Shown: positions 1 to 8,983, counted from the stretch's first letter. The stretch is DNA of 64,000 bases from Pseudodesulfovibrio hydrargyri (GCF_001874525.1 NZ_LKAQ01000004.1:2446730-2510729); one strand, 5' to 3'. Notes: a model not told the origin generated them from the letters alone. Translations and numbers: made by a program.

Positions 1-110
1 TGTAGGCGCATCCGCGCGTGCGGTGGGCTGAGGTGAGCAGTGCTTTTTTCCCTGTGATCGTTCGGACGCGGTAAATTGTCAGAGAAGAGGACGGATGTAT
101 GTATCCATCC
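1..110. other. Window-edge stretch, no gene assigned
   Basis: I see no convincing coding frame here. It could hold the end or the upstream region of a gene lying outside the window. The following 177 bases up to the TPR gene hold a repeat copy and a terminator, listed separately. Confidence 0.4.
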
Positions 111-226
111 GCGAAGCGGCGATATAAAGTTTAGGAAGGAAAGGGGGATGGGGGTCCGGGGGAAGGGGGAAAGGGAAGCCCTTTTCAAAGGGTTCCCTTT
201 CCCCCTTCCCCCGGCCGCCGGAGGCG
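111..226 (-). repeat. Dispersed 3'-end palindromic repeat, copy A
   Basis: Read on the minus strand, this copy begins GCCTCCGGCGGCC, then has a purine-rich/pyrimidine-rich hairpin (GGGGGAAGGGGG arm), a pyrimidine-rich tail and a closing CCGCTTCGC box. Four related copies occur in this window. It starts 5 nt beyond the terminator of the TPR gene, in the direction of that gene's transcription. Open frames across it give a repetitive peptide of the GKGEREALFKGFPFPLPP kind, which I regard as spurious. Confidence 0.85.
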
Positions 227-230
227 CGAA

Positions 231-270
231 CAACGAAAAAGGGCTCCCTGACGGGAGCCCTTTTTCGTTG
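231..270 (-). terminator. Strong intrinsic terminator after the TPR gene
   Basis: A perfect 17-bp stem (231-247 with 254-270) encloses a 6-nt loop. A-tracts and T-tracts on both sides make it usable in either direction. It lies 17 nt past the stop codon of the minus-strand TPR gene and most likely ends the whole ddl-waaA-kdsB-carA-TPR transcript. Confidence 0.9.
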
Positions 271-287
271 TATATTGTAGCGGCCCG

Positions 288-1088
288 CTAGCCCATTTTT
301 TTCTGGGCGAATTTGAGCATTTTGACGGCTTCGGCGAAGCCGGGGTTGATTTCCACGGCCTTGTTGGCGGAGCTGGCCATTTTGCCCCATTTGCGCCAGT
401 CGTAGTAGAGGCGGCCCATATTGTAGTGCAGGTATTCGTCGTCGGTGGTCAGGGTCAGGGCCTTGAGATAGTATTTTTCGGCGGTCTCGAAGTCCTGCAT
501 CTTGCGCAGGACCATGCCGATACGGTTGTACAGGTGGATGGCGTTGGGGTCGTCCTTGAGCGCCTCGTCCAGCATGGAGTAGGCTTCCTTGTACCGGCCC
601 GCGTTGAGGTAGCGGTCGGCGATGTCGGCCTTGAGCTCCGGGTCGCCGCTGAAGGTGCGCACCAGTTGGTCGAAGACCTCGCTGGCCTGGTCCCACTCCT
701 GGGCGTCCAGGAACGCCTGGCCCTTTTCCAGTTCGGCCAGTTTCTGGGCGTTGAGCGCCTCCAGGTCACCCTGGACCTCTTCGTTCAGGGCCTTTTGCAG
801 CTCCTGGAGCAGCTCGCGCATGGCGTCGAGCAGGGGACGTTCCTGGCCCGGCTCGTAGCTGATGACCAGGGGGTAGATCTTGCGCAGCTCCTTGTCGGAG
901 TTGAGCACGTAGGTGACCTTCTGGAGGATTTCCTCGAACTCGTCCCGCTCGTTCTTCATGACCTGATTCTTGAGGAAGAGAATGAGGCCGTCGTGAACCG
1001 CCTGCACGGCAGGCATGTACTTGCCTTTTTTCAGGAGGGTGGCGACGGAATTCAGCTTCTTGCGCGACTTGATCAGATCTGCGGACAT
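288..1088 (-). CDS. Tetratricopeptide repeat protein
   Basis: This 266-residue protein has an alpha-helical N-terminal region (about residues 1-110) with no recognised motif. About four TPR units follow from about residue 118 (EKGQAFLDAQEWDQA, RYLNAGRYKEAYSML, NRIGMVLRKMQDFETAEKYY, YNMGRLYYDWRKWGKM). TPRs are protein-binding scaffolds, so it is probably an adaptor. There is no signal peptide or membrane helix, so it should be cytoplasmic. It is the last gene of the minus-strand operon, 30 nt after carA. Nothing here identifies the partner. Confidence 0.8.
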   Translation of the reverse strand: MSADLIKSRKKLNSVATLLKKGKYMPAVQAVHDGLILFLKNQVMKNERDEFEEILQKVTYVLNSDKELRKIYPLVISYEPGQERPLLDAMRELLQELQKALNEEVQGDLEALNAQKLAELEKGQAFLDAQEWDQASEVFDQLVRTFSGDPELKADIADRYLNAGRYKEAYSMLDEALKDDPNAIHLYNRIGMVLRKMQDFETAEKYYLKALTLTTDDEYLHYNMGRLYYDWRKWGKMASSANKAVEINPGFAEAVKMLKFAQKKMG

Positions 1089-1118
1089 GGGAGTGTTCCT
1101 GGCTGTGGTTCTGGGAGC

Positions 1119-2243
1119 CTATATCCCGGTACTTTCCTTGACCATATCACGAAATCTCGGAAAGAAATAGCGGCTGTCGTGGGGACCGGGGCCCGCTTCC
1201 GGGTGGTACTGGATGGCCAGGATGGGCTTTTCCCTGTGACGGAAGCCCTCAAGGGTGTTGTCGTTCAGGTTCACGTGAGTCTTCTCAAGGAAATCAATAC
1301 CTTCAACATCCACGCAGAAGCCGTGGTTCTGGGAGGAGATTTCGATCTTCTCGGTCTGCAGGTCCATGACCGGGTGGTTGCAGCCGTGATGGCCGAACTT
1401 GAGCTTGTAGGTGGTGCCGCCCATGGCCAGGCCGAGAATCTGGTGGCCCAGGCAGATGCCCGCCACGGGCATGTCCTCGCACAGGTCCCTGGCCGCTTCC
1501 ACGGCGGTGGTCACGGCGGCCGGGTCGCCCGGGCCGTTGGACAGGAATACTGCGTCCGGGCCGAGTTCGCGCGCCTGGGCCGCGGTGTAGTGGGAGGGCA
1601 GGACAATCATGTCGAAGCCCTCGTCCTCCATGAGGCGCAGGATGTTCCATTTGATGCCGAAGTCGTAGACCACGAGCTTGGGGCCCTTGCCCTTCCAGGC
1701 GAAGTTCTTGATGTCGTCGATGTACACGGGCTTTTTGCCGTCCCAGGTGTACGGTTTTTCGCAGGACACGCGGTCGGCCAGGTTGAGGCCTTCCATGTTC
1801 TCGATGGACCGGGCCTTTTCGACCAGCTTGGCCGGGTCGGCGTCGCCGGTGGCGATATAGCCGCGCTGGGCGCCGTTGATGCGCAGGTGGCGGGTCAGGG
1901 CGCGGGTGTCGATGCCCTCGATGCCCATGACCCCGGCCTCGGTCAGGTAGTCGGGCAGGGACATGGTCGAGCGCCAGTTGCTTGGTCTCTTGCAGCATTC
2001 CTTGACGATGAAGCCGGCCGCCTGGACCTTGTGCGACTCCACGTCCTCGGGGTTGATCCCGTAGTTGCCGATGAGCGGATAGGTCATGGTGACCATCTGC
2101 CCGGTGTAGGACGGGTCGGTCAGGATCTCCTGGTAGCCGGTCATGCCGGTGTTGAAGATGACCTCACCGGAGGCCTCGCCCTGGCCGGTGAAACTCGTCC
2201 CCTTGAAAATCGTGCCGTCTTCGAGGGCAAGAATCGCTTTCAT
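1119..2243 (-). CDS. carA: Carbamoyl-phosphate synthase small subunit (glutamine amidotransferase)
   Basis: CarA hydrolyses glutamine and channels ammonia to CarB, which makes carbamoyl phosphate for pyrimidines and arginine. The 374-residue protein has the N-terminal small-subunit domain ([27 protein letters not shown]) and a C-terminal class I glutaminase. The nucleophile is in [10 protein letters not shown] (Cys264) and the catalytic histidine in [10 protein letters not shown]. The ATG shares its first base with the kdsB TGA stop (TGATG), which implies translational coupling. A TTG one codon upstream is less likely. carB is not in the window. Confidence 0.96.
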   Translation of the reverse strand: MKAILALEDGTIFKGTSFTGQGEASGEVIFNTGMTGYQEILTDPSYTGQMVTMTYPLIGNYGINPEDVESHKVQAAGFIVKECCKRPSNWRSTMSLPDYLTEAGVMGIEGIDTRALTRHLRINGAQRGYIATGDADPAKLVEKARSIENMEGLNLADRVSCEKPYTWDGKKPVYIDDIKNFAWKGKGPKLVVYDFGIKWNILRLMEDEGFDMIVLPSHYTAAQARELGPDAVFLSNGPGDPAAVTTAVEAARDLCEDMPVAGICLGHQILGLAMGGTTYKLKFGHHGCNHPVMDLQTEKIEISSQNHGFCVDVEGIDFLEKTHVNLNDNTLEGFRHREKPILAIQYHPEAGPGPHDSRYFFPRFRDMVKESTGI

Positions 2244-2983
2244 CAATGGTTCTCCAGAATGGTCTTGACCTTGACGAGGTCTTCGGGCCTGTCCACCCCG
2301 TGGCAGGTGTGCCGCGTCTCGGTCACGTAAATATCGATACCGTCTTCGAGCAGACGGAGCTGTTCCAGTTTTTCCCGTTGCTCCAGCGGGCTCGGGTCCA
2401 GGCTGCCGAACCGTTCCAGCGCCTCCATGCGGAAGGCGTAGAGCCCGATGTGCAGCAAAAAGCCGTGCATCTTCCCGTCGCGGTCAAAGGGCACCAGGGA
2501 ACGGGAGAAGTAGAGCGCCCGTCCGTTGCCCGCCCGGACCACCTTGACCCGGTCGGGCGAGGCCGCCTCTTCCGGGCCGATGGATGTGGCCAGGGTGGCC
2601 ACCCGGACATGGCGGTCCTCGAAGGGCCGGACCAGTTCGGTGAGCATGTCCGGCTCCAGGCACGGCTCGTCACCCTGGATGTTAACCACGACCGCGTCGG
2701 AGTCAATGGACAGGGCCCGCGCCGCCTCGAGCACGCGGTCCGTGCCGCTGTCGTGGTCGCGCCGGGTCATGACCACGGGCACGTCCAACGCCTTGGCCGC
2801 GTCGAAGATGCGTTCGTCGTCCGTGGCCAGGGTCACGCTGGTCAGCAGCGGGCAGGCGGACGCCCGGGACCAGACGTGCCAGAACATGGGCCTGCCGCCG
2901 ATCTCGACCAGAGGCTTGCCCGGAAACCGCGAGGAATCGTACCTTGCGGGGATGATGCCGTGGCATTCGGGGAATTCGTTCAT
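2243..2983 (-). CDS. kdsB: 3-deoxy-manno-octulosonate cytidylyltransferase (CMP-Kdo synthetase)
   Basis: KdsB activates Kdo with CTP to give CMP-Kdo, the donor used by WaaA for lipid A-core assembly. The 246-residue protein shows the nucleotidyltransferase signature [15 protein letters not shown] near its N-terminus, [14 protein letters not shown] in the middle and the C-terminal GVDRPEDL element. The ATG at 2983 is chosen because the 14-residue upstream extension ([14 protein letters not shown]) would overlap waaA and matches nothing in the family. It lies directly after waaA and overlaps carA by one base. Confidence 0.95.
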   Translation of the reverse strand: MNEFPECHGIIPARYDSSRFPGKPLVEIGGRPMFWHVWSRASACPLLTSVTLATDDERIFDAAKALDVPVVMTRRDHDSGTDRVLEAARALSIDSDAVVVNIQGDEPCLEPDMLTELVRPFEDRHVRVATLATSIGPEEAASPDRVKVVRAGNGRALYFSRSLVPFDRDGKMHGFLLHIGLYAFRMEALERFGSLDPSPLEQREKLEQLRLLEDGIDIYVTETRHTCHGVDRPEDLVKVKTILENH

Positions 2984-2999
2984 TGCTTGGGTAGCGTAT

Positions 3000-4286
3000 T
3001 TAATCCTTATTAAGAAAATCGGCAACCTGTTTGGCGACCGCTTCCGCGCCGCCCCTGCGGTCCCGGATGTACTGCTTCGCGGCCTTGGCCACCTCCTGGC
3101 GGGGCGGCGGATTGTCGACGATTTTCTTGAGTGATTCCAAGGCGTCCTGCCAGCCGGACGCCTCCACGGCCAGGCCGGAGTCGATGATCTCGCGGCCGAC
3201 CCAGGCGAAATTCTTCCAGTGCGGACCGGTCACCGGGGTCACGCCGCTGGTCAGCGGCTCCAGGAAATTCTGCCCGCCGAGCGGGGCCAGGGAGCCGCCC
3301 ACGAAGGCCGCCTTGGCCAATCCGTAGGCAGGGACCAGCTCGCCGAAGGTGTCCCACAGGATGACCGTGCCGGGCCTGGCCGGGCCGTTCAGCCGGGAGC
3401 GCAGCACCCAGTTGAGCCCGGCCCCGTCCATGGCCCTGCGCCACAGGTCCAGATGGTGCATGTGGCGCGGGAACAGTCCGAGCACCAACGCCGGGCGCGC
3501 GGACATGAGGCCGGCGGCCAGCCTGGTCACGTCGTGCTCTTCCTCCTTGCGCACCGAGCCGAAGATGACGAACGGGTCCTTGTCGGGAATCAGGTCCCCG
3601 AGCGGATTGGTCTTGCGGGCCATGGGCCCGGCGTCGCCCATGCGGTCGAACTTGATGTTGGTCATGACCCGGACCCGTTCGCGGCCGAACAGGGTGCCGA
3701 AGCGGCGGCCGTCGGTCTCGGAAACGGCCATGATCCGGTCCGGGCCCAGGGCGCGGAACAGGTCGGGCCAGGCCATGTACCCGGCCAGGGACTTGGTGGT
3801 CATGCGCCCGTTGGCCAGGAGCACGCGCACGTTCCCGGCCTTGCATGCGGACAGGAAGCCAGGCCATATCTCGGTCTCGAGGATGACGGCCAGCTTCGGG
3901 CGCACGCGCCGGACCATGCGGTCCATGAGCTCGGGCGCGTCAAAGGGGAAATACCACGGCTGGACCGCCAGCCCGGCCCTGCGTCCGTTGATCTCCTCGG
4001 CGGCCCGCAGCAGGGTTTGGTATCCCTGCAGGGTGTTGGTGGTCACCAGCACGCGCAGGGTCTGCGTTCCGGCCGGCTTGAGGTGCCTGAGCACCTCCCA
4101 GGCCAGGTATGCCTCGCCGCCGCTGGCCGCCTGCATCCACAGGTCGGCAGGCGCGGGCTCGCCGTCGGCCAGGGTGCGCTGTTCCCAGCCTTCCTTGAGC
4201 CGTCCGTTGAATTTGAGCAGGGGCAGGGCGGCCTTCCAGGCCAGCCCGTAGGTCTTGAGAGCCACGCCTATGGCGGTCAGTGCCAT
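3000..4286 (-). CDS. waaA: 3-deoxy-D-manno-octulosonic acid transferase
   Basis: This GT30 glycosyltransferase adds Kdo from CMP-Kdo to lipid IVA at the inner membrane. It has 428 residues, the usual length. Family motifs are [17 protein letters not shown], a GSVRKEEE stretch opening the C-terminal Rossmann half, and the donor-site region [15 protein letters not shown]. Its start abuts the ddl stop with no gap, and kdsB, which makes its donor, follows 16 nt downstream. The neighbourhood is therefore a small lipopolysaccharide/peptidoglycan operon. Confidence 0.95.
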   Translation of the reverse strand: MALTAIGVALKTYGLAWKAALPLLKFNGRLKEGWEQRTLADGEPAPADLWMQAASGGEAYLAWEVLRHLKPAGTQTLRVLVTTNTLQGYQTLLRAAEEINGRRAGLAVQPWYFPFDAPELMDRMVRRVRPKLAVILETEIWPGFLSACKAGNVRVLLANGRMTTKSLAGYMAWPDLFRALGPDRIMAVSETDGRRFGTLFGRERVRVMTNIKFDRMGDAGPMARKTNPLGDLIPDKDPFVIFGSVRKEEEHDVTRLAAGLMSARPALVLGLFPRHMHHLDLWRRAMDGAGLNWVLRSRLNGPARPGTVILWDTFGELVPAYGLAKAAFVGGSLAPLGGQNFLEPLTSGVTPVTGPHWKNFAWVGREIIDSGLAVEASGWQDALESLKKIVDNPPPRQEVAKAAKQYIRDRRGGAEAVAKQVADFLNKD

Positions 4287-5198
4287 CTAGACCCTGCCTT
4301 CCAGGCCGAGCCGGATGAGTTCGCCGATCAGTTCGGTGAAGGTGTAGCCCACGTGGGCCGCGGCCCTGGGCAGCAGGCTGGTGGGGGTCATGCCGGGCAG
4401 GGTGTTGACCTCGAGCAGGTAGGCCTCGCCGTCGGCGGTGGCGATGAAGTCGCCCCGGCTGCAGCCGGTCAGCCCCAGGGCAGCGTGGGCCGTGAGCATC
4501 TGCTCCTGGATGGACGTGGTCAGGGCCTCGTCCACCGGGGCCGGACAGATCTCCTCTGCCCCGTCGGCCGCGTACTTGTTCTCGTAGTCGAAGAAGTCGG
4601 ACCCGTCCCGGGGGGTGATCATGATCAGGGGCAGGGCCTGATTGCCCAGGATGCCGCAGGTCAGCTCCACGCCGGGGATGAACGCCTCCACCAGGGCGGA
4701 CTGGCACATGGCGAAGACTTTGTCGAGCGCGGCCGGGAACTCCTCGGCCGTGCGCACCAGGGACATGCCCAGCGACGAGCCGCCCTTGTCCGGCTTGACG
4801 AACACGGGCAGGGGAAGCTTGAGCGCGGTCTCGCGCCCCTGGGTGGGCGTGACCAACTGCCAGTCCGGGGTCTTGATGCCGTTGGCCTCGAAGACTTCCT
4901 TGGAGGCGGCCTTGTTCAGGGCCAGGTAGGAGGCGGCCGGGCCCGCGCCCTGGTAGGGGCAGTCCGCCTTGTCCAGCACGGCCTGGATCAGGCCGTCCTC
5001 GCCCGGCGTGCCGTGCAGGTTGATGAAGGCGAAGTCCGCGTCCTTGGCTATGGAGAGCAGGTTCCGGAAGTCGTCGGCAGGATCGAAAAAAGTGACGTCG
5101 TGGCCGAGTTCATCCAGGGAGGTCCGGATTTTTTGGGCCCCGGACAGGGAGACGTCGCGTTCGTCAGACCAGCCGCCCGCTATCAAAATCACATGCAT
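4287..5198 (-). CDS. ddl: D-alanine--D-alanine ligase
   Basis: Ddl is an ATP-grasp enzyme that makes the D-Ala-D-Ala dipeptide for peptidoglycan precursors. The 303-residue protein has the N-terminal VILIAGGWSDERDVSLSG motif, the ATP-grasp loop VFVKPDKGGSSLGMS, and the C-terminal LLEVNTLPGMTPTSL metal/phosphate site. Its 5' end overlaps the upstream HD-domain gene by 35 bases, so the two are co-transcribed. It is followed without spacing by waaA. Confidence 0.95.
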   Translation of the reverse strand: MHVILIAGGWSDERDVSLSGAQKIRTSLDELGHDVTFFDPADDFRNLLSIAKDADFAFINLHGTPGEDGLIQAVLDKADCPYQGAGPAASYLALNKAASKEVFEANGIKTPDWQLVTPTQGRETALKLPLPVFVKPDKGGSSLGMSLVRTAEEFPAALDKVFAMCQSALVEAFIPGVELTCGILGNQALPLIMITPRDGSDFFDYENKYAADGAEEICPAPVDEALTTSIQEQMLTAHAALGLTGCSRGDFIATADGEAYLLEVNTLPGMTPTSLLPRAAAHVGYTFTELIGELIRLGLEGRV

Positions 5199-5802
5199 TG
5201 AGGTCCACCTCGAGTGTGTCGCATAACAGTTGTTCGAGCTCCAGGGCCTGCCGTTTGGTTTCGTTGATGCTGTCCTGGAGGTTCAGGGGGATGCCGTAGC
5301 GCACGACCAGGTCCTTGAAGCGGTCCTTGACGGACACCAACCGGTTGTGGTTCACGCGCTTGTCCGCGTAGAGCACGGCCAGGGGCGTGAAGTAGGGTTC
5401 AAGGTCCATGGCGAACGGCCAGTAGACATGGTGGGTCACCCCGGAGGCGATGACCGGGTTGCCGGTCAACTCCGCCACCCAGGCCCCGCCCAGTTGGCTG
5501 TGGTTGCCGCCGTGGCGGATACAGTAGGTCTTGGCCAGGTCGTGGAGCAGGGCCGAGGCGCGCACCGTGGGCACGTCCACGTCAATTCCCTTCTCCACGG
5601 CCCGCCTGGCCAGGAAGGTTGCCACATCCGCCACCATGCGGCTGTGCGCGGCCACGTTGTCCAGCATGGCGTATTCCTCCCAATACCGGGCGCACCGGGC
5701 GTCGTCGGGGACGAACAGTTCGGGAGCGGGCCGGACAGGGGGCGGCGTGGGCAGATTCGACCGGCGGGAACCGGCTTTGGGGGCGTTATCCTTGGCAGAC
5801 AT
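5164..5802 (-). CDS. HD-domain phosphohydrolase-like protein
   Basis: This 212-residue cytoplasmic protein has an HD metal-binding core: AAHSRMVADVATFLARRAV, then ALLHDLAKTYC (the HD pair), then GVTHHVY with a further histidine. HD proteins hydrolyse phosphoesters, often of nucleotides or alarmones. The substrate here is unknown. The start is MSAKDNAPKAG at 5802, since the longer frame adds a proline/arginine-rich stretch without family support. It is the first gene of the ddl-waaA-kdsB-carA operon. It resembles the small YqeK/HDIG group but I cannot place it exactly. Confidence 0.75.
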   Translation of the reverse strand: MSAKDNAPKAGSRRSNLPTPPPVRPAPELFVPDDARCARYWEEYAMLDNVAAHSRMVADVATFLARRAVEKGIDVDVPTVRASALLHDLAKTYCIRHGGNHSQLGGAWVAELTGNPVIASGVTHHVYWPFAMDLEPYFTPLAVLYADKRVNHNRLVSVKDRFKDLVVRYGIPLNLQDSINETKRQALELEQLLCDTLEVDLNACDFDSGRLV

Positions 5803-6000
5803 GGCGTGCGTGCGCGGCGGGCGTCGGGTTGGCGGGATGCACAAGCGCATCCGATGATTCCCATCTACCAGTACGGCCGGAAAAAATAAAGCGGCCGTAT
5901 CCCGGAAAAACGGCCATCCCGTCACCCAGGCCGTTCTTTTCGCTGGATTCTGGCGGTACGCTGCCACTTATGATAACGGTTGGCACAGTGGGAGGAATCC

Positions 6001-6669
6001 GTGAACGGCTTGATCGTATTGCAGGCAGTCTTCTTCCTGGGCGGGTTGGCGGTCCTGGCCCTGGCGTGGCGCATGCGCCGTGTCAACCGCGTGCCCCGGC
6101 TCACCGGCGTATCCTGGTGGGCGGCCGGGTACGCGGCCATCGGGCTGGCCGCCATCGGCGCCGGGGCGGACTTCTACTACGGCGACTGGATCAAGGGGTT
6201 CGTCACCCATCTGCTGCTGACCGGCGGTGTGGCCCTGGTCTGGGCTGGCACCCGGCTCTTTTTCGAGGGCAGGGTGGGTAATTCCACGATGGCGGCCTCG
6301 GCCGTCCTGCTGGCCTGTGAAGCCGTCGGCATCTTCTGGTACTACTTCATCTCTCCCTCCTACCAGGCGCGGCTGACCATCACCTGCGTGGTCCTGCTCA
6401 TCCTGTCCATGAGCCTGTCCATGAGCTTGTTTCTGTCCAGCATGGACGACCGCGCGGTCATCGCCGCCGGGGTGTGCTACTCCCTCTTCGCCGTACTCAA
6501 CGGGCTGCGGACCCTCTCCATCCTGATCAGCCCCGAACCCTTCGCCCACTATCGGTCCGGGCCCCTGGCCGTGGCCGCCACCGCCCTGATGCTCCCGGTT
6601 TTGCTGGCGGCACAGGCGGCCTCGCTGGTCATGATTCGCGACACCATCCGGGGCAGAAAGCGGAAATAG
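6001..6669 (+). CDS. Seven-helix integral membrane protein of unknown function
   Basis: The 222-residue protein is almost all membrane: about seven hydrophobic helices (starting LIVLQAVFFLGGLAVLAL and ending ALMLPVLLAAQAASLVMI) with short loops and a positively charged tail (RDTIRGRKRK). The GTG at 6001 is preferred because GGGAGGA lies just upstream; the in-frame ATG at 5980 would place that site inside the gene. The layout resembles the membrane input modules fused to diguanylate cyclases, but no output domain follows. That comparison is inference. It stands alone, divergent from the HD-protein operon. Confidence 0.7.
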   Translation: MNGLIVLQAVFFLGGLAVLALAWRMRRVNRVPRLTGVSWWAAGYAAIGLAAIGAGADFYYGDWIKGFVTHLLLTGGVALVWAGTRLFFEGRVGNSTMAASAVLLACEAVGIFWYYFISPSYQARLTITCVVLLILSMSLSMSLFLSSMDDRAVIAAGVCYSLFAVLNGLRTLSILISPEPFAHYRSGPLAVAATALMLPVLLAAQAASLVMIRDTIRGRKRK

Positions 6670-6718
6670 GCCCCCGAAATCCCTTCCCCGGCGTTATTAA
6701 AACCGCCCGCCGCGCCCA

Positions 6719-6740
6719 CCGGCCGATCCGCCGGGTTTTT
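6719..6740 (+). terminator. Weak candidate terminator after the membrane protein gene
   Basis: A 5-bp GC stem (CCGGC at 6719-6723 with GCCGG at 6730-6734) is followed by GTTTTT. The stem is short, so termination may be partial. Confidence 0.3.
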
Positions 6741-6767
6741 CATTTGCCCATATCCTGGAGAGGGTAT

Positions 6768-6812
6768 ATGACTGTCGCTAACCTGAAGAAATCGGTTCCG
6801 AAATCAGCCTAA
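6768..6812 (+). CDS. Possible 14-codon leader peptide upstream of hypD
   Basis: An ATG with a good ribosome-binding site (GGAGAGG ending about 4 nt upstream) opens a frame encoding MTVANLKKSVPKSA. Its TAA stop overlaps the AAAGGA site that serves the hypD TTG start, so ribosomes finishing this peptide would be placed to start hypD. It has no homology I can recognise and is not HypC. It may be a real coupling peptide or chance. Confidence 0.4.
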   Translation: MTVANLKKSVPKSA

Positions 6813-6823
6813 AGGACTATGCT

Positions 6824-7918
6824 TTGAGCTTCGAATTGCTGGAAAAGTTCCGTGATCCGGACCTGTGCCGGAAAATCCTCGACAAGATGGAATCCGAACT
6901 GGACCGGGAGCTGCGCTTCATGGAGGTCTGCGGCACGCATACCGTGGCCATTTTCCAGAGCGGGCTGCGTTCCCTCCTGCCCGAAAAGATCGTCCACCTC
7001 TCCGGGCCGGGCTGTCCGGTCTGCGTGACCCACGAGTCCGAGGTCAACGCCTTCCTGGACCTGGCCGGACGCGGCAACGTCATCCTGGCCACTTTCGGCG
7101 ACCTCATGCGCGTGCCCGGGGACAAGGGCCGCAACCTGAAAAAGGCCGTTGCCGACGGCGCGCGGGTAAAGGTCGTCTATTCGCCCTTCGACACCCTCAA
7201 GCTGGCTAAGGAAAATCCCGGCGACCTGGTGGTCTTCATCGGCGTGGGCTTCGAGACCACGGCCCCGACCATCGCCGCGACCATGAAGATGGCCCGCGAC
7301 CAGGGGATAGCCAACCTGCGCATCCTCTGTTTCCACAAGACCGTGCCCACCGCGCTGGACGCGCTTCTGGCCGACGAGGCCATCAACATCGACGGCTTCA
7401 TCCTGCCGGGCCACGTCTCGGCCATCATCGGCGTGAAGCCCTACGAATTCATCGCTGAGAACTACGCCAAGTCCGCCGTGGTCACCGGGTTCGAGCCCCT
7501 GGACATTCTCCAGTCCCTGAACCAGATGATCGAATGGCGAAACCAGGGCGAGGCCCACGTGGCCAACAACTACACGCGCATCGTCGGCGAGAACGGCAAC
7601 CCCAAGGCGCTCGAGATCATGTACGAGGTCTTCGAGCCCACCGACGCCCTGTGGCGCGGCCTGGGACTGATCCCCGGCTCCGGCCTGGAGATCCGGGCCG
7701 AGTGGGAATCCTTTGACGCCAAGAAGGAATTCGGCATCGAGATCAAGGACGGCCCGTCCCTGCCCGGCTGCAAGTGCGGCGACATCCTCAAGGGCATCAA
7801 GCAGCCGGACCAGTGCCCGCTGTTCGGCAAGGCCTGCACCCCGGCCAACCCGGTCGGCCCGTGCATGGTCTCCACCGAAGGTTCCTGTGCCGCCTACTAC
7901 AAATACAAATTGGATTAA
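6824..7918 (+). CDS. hypD: Hydrogenase maturation factor HypD
   Basis: HypD is the Fe-S scaffold that, with HypC, assembles the Fe(CN)2CO unit of [NiFe]-hydrogenases. The 364-residue protein contains EVCGTHT (Cys36), SGPGCPVCVTHE (Cys64 and Cys67) and a C-terminal cysteine cluster (GCKCGD, QCPLFGKACTP, GPCMVSTEGSC) that binds the [4Fe-4S] cluster. The start is a TTG preceded at 7 nt by AAAGGA. An ATG at 6819 is out of frame and stops at once. hypE follows after 3 nt. hypC is not adjacent. Confidence 0.96.
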   Translation: MSFELLEKFRDPDLCRKILDKMESELDRELRFMEVCGTHTVAIFQSGLRSLLPEKIVHLSGPGCPVCVTHESEVNAFLDLAGRGNVILATFGDLMRVPGDKGRNLKKAVADGARVKVVYSPFDTLKLAKENPGDLVVFIGVGFETTAPTIAATMKMARDQGIANLRILCFHKTVPTALDALLADEAINIDGFILPGHVSAIIGVKPYEFIAENYAKSAVVTGFEPLDILQSLNQMIEWRNQGEAHVANNYTRIVGENGNPKALEIMYEVFEPTDALWRGLGLIPGSGLEIRAEWESFDAKKEFGIEIKDGPSLPGCKCGDILKGIKQPDQCPLFGKACTPANPVGPCMVSTEGSCAAYYKYKLD

Positions 7919-7921
7919 AAT

Positions 7922-8926
7922 ATGTCTGACAAGGTTCTTCTCGACTACGGCAGCGGCGGCCGCGCTTCCCAGCGCCTGATTTCCGAACTCTTCCTGAAAT
8001 ATCTCGGCAACGACGAACTCGACCGCCTCAACGACGCGGCGGTCCTTTCCCTGTCCGGCAAAATCGCCATGTCCACCGACTCCTTCACCGTGGACCCGAT
8101 CTTTTTTCCCGGCGGCGACATCGGCTCCCTGGCCGTGCACGGCACGGTCAACGACGTGGCCATGATGGGCGCGGTGCCGCGCTACATCACCTGCGGCTAC
8201 ATCATCGAGGAAGGGCTGCCCATGGCCGACCTGGAACGCATCGTCCGATCCATGGGCGAGGCCGCCGAACACGCCGGGGTCAAGGTCGTCACCGGCGACA
8301 CCAAGGTCGTGCCCCGGGGCGCCTGCGACAAGATTTTCATCAACACCACCGGCATCGGCGAAGTCATCGCCGACCCGACACCGAGCGGCGACGCGGCCAG
8401 GAAGGGCGACGCGGTCCTGGTTTCCGGAACCATCGGCGATCACGGCCTGACCGTGCTCGGCACCCGCGAGGGGCTGGATTTCGAGGCCAAGGTCCAGTCC
8501 GACTCCGCCGCCCTCAACCACCTCCTGGTCAAGCTCGTCCGCGAGCTGCCCGAGGTCCACGTCCTGCGCGACCCCACGCGCGGCGGCCTGGCCACCACCC
8601 TGAACGAGATCACCAAGAGCTCGAACGTCTGCTGCGAACTGACCGAGACCAGCATCCCGGTACGCCCCGAGGTCAAGGGCGGCTGCTCGATCCTCGGCCT
8701 GGACCCGCTCTACCTGGCCAACGAGGGCAAGTTCCTCTGCGTCCTGCCCGCCGAACACGCCGACAAGGCGCTCGAAATCATGCGCGCCGACCCGCTCGGC
8801 CGGGACGCCTGCCGCATCGGCACCATGACCGACGCCAACCCCGGCAAGGTCGTCCTCGTCACCCAGCTTGGCGGCAAACGCCTCCTCGGCATGTTGGAGG
8901 GCGAACAACTCCCGCGCATCTGCTAG
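7922..8926 (+). CDS. hypE: Hydrogenase maturation factor HypE (carbamoyl dehydratase)
   Basis: HypE accepts a carbamoyl group from HypF on its C-terminal cysteine and dehydrates it with ATP to the cyanide ligand of [NiFe]-hydrogenases. The 334-residue protein has the AIRS/AIRS_C fold seen in PurM and SelD (DYGSGGRASQRLI, DSFTVDPIFFPGGDIG, RDPTRGGLATTLNE) and ends in PRIC, so the acceptor cysteine (Cys334) is present. It lies 3 nt after hypD and ends at a strong terminator. Confidence 0.97.
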   Translation: MSDKVLLDYGSGGRASQRLISELFLKYLGNDELDRLNDAAVLSLSGKIAMSTDSFTVDPIFFPGGDIGSLAVHGTVNDVAMMGAVPRYITCGYIIEEGLPMADLERIVRSMGEAAEHAGVKVVTGDTKVVPRGACDKIFINTTGIGEVIADPTPSGDAARKGDAVLVSGTIGDHGLTVLGTREGLDFEAKVQSDSAALNHLLVKLVRELPEVHVLRDPTRGGLATTLNEITKSSNVCCELTETSIPVRPEVKGGCSILGLDPLYLANEGKFLCVLPAEHADKALEIMRADPLGRDACRIGTMTDANPGKVVLVTQLGGKRLLGMLEGEQLPRIC

Positions 8927-8945
8927 ACGCGCTCCAGTCATCAAT

Positions 8946-8983
8946 AAAAAGTCCCCGCCGGCATGCGCTGGCGGGGACTTTTT
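8946..8983 (+). terminator. Intrinsic terminator of the hypDE operon
   Basis: A 14-bp stem (AAAAAGTCCCCGCC at 8946-8959 with its complement at 8970-8983) ends in a T-run, 19 nt after the hypE stop. Confidence 0.93.

Noticed and set aside
6768-6812. Reading the 14-codon frame upstream of hypD as a truncated hypC
   Set aside because: HypC starts with Met-Cys and a conserved OB-fold segment; the peptide has neither.
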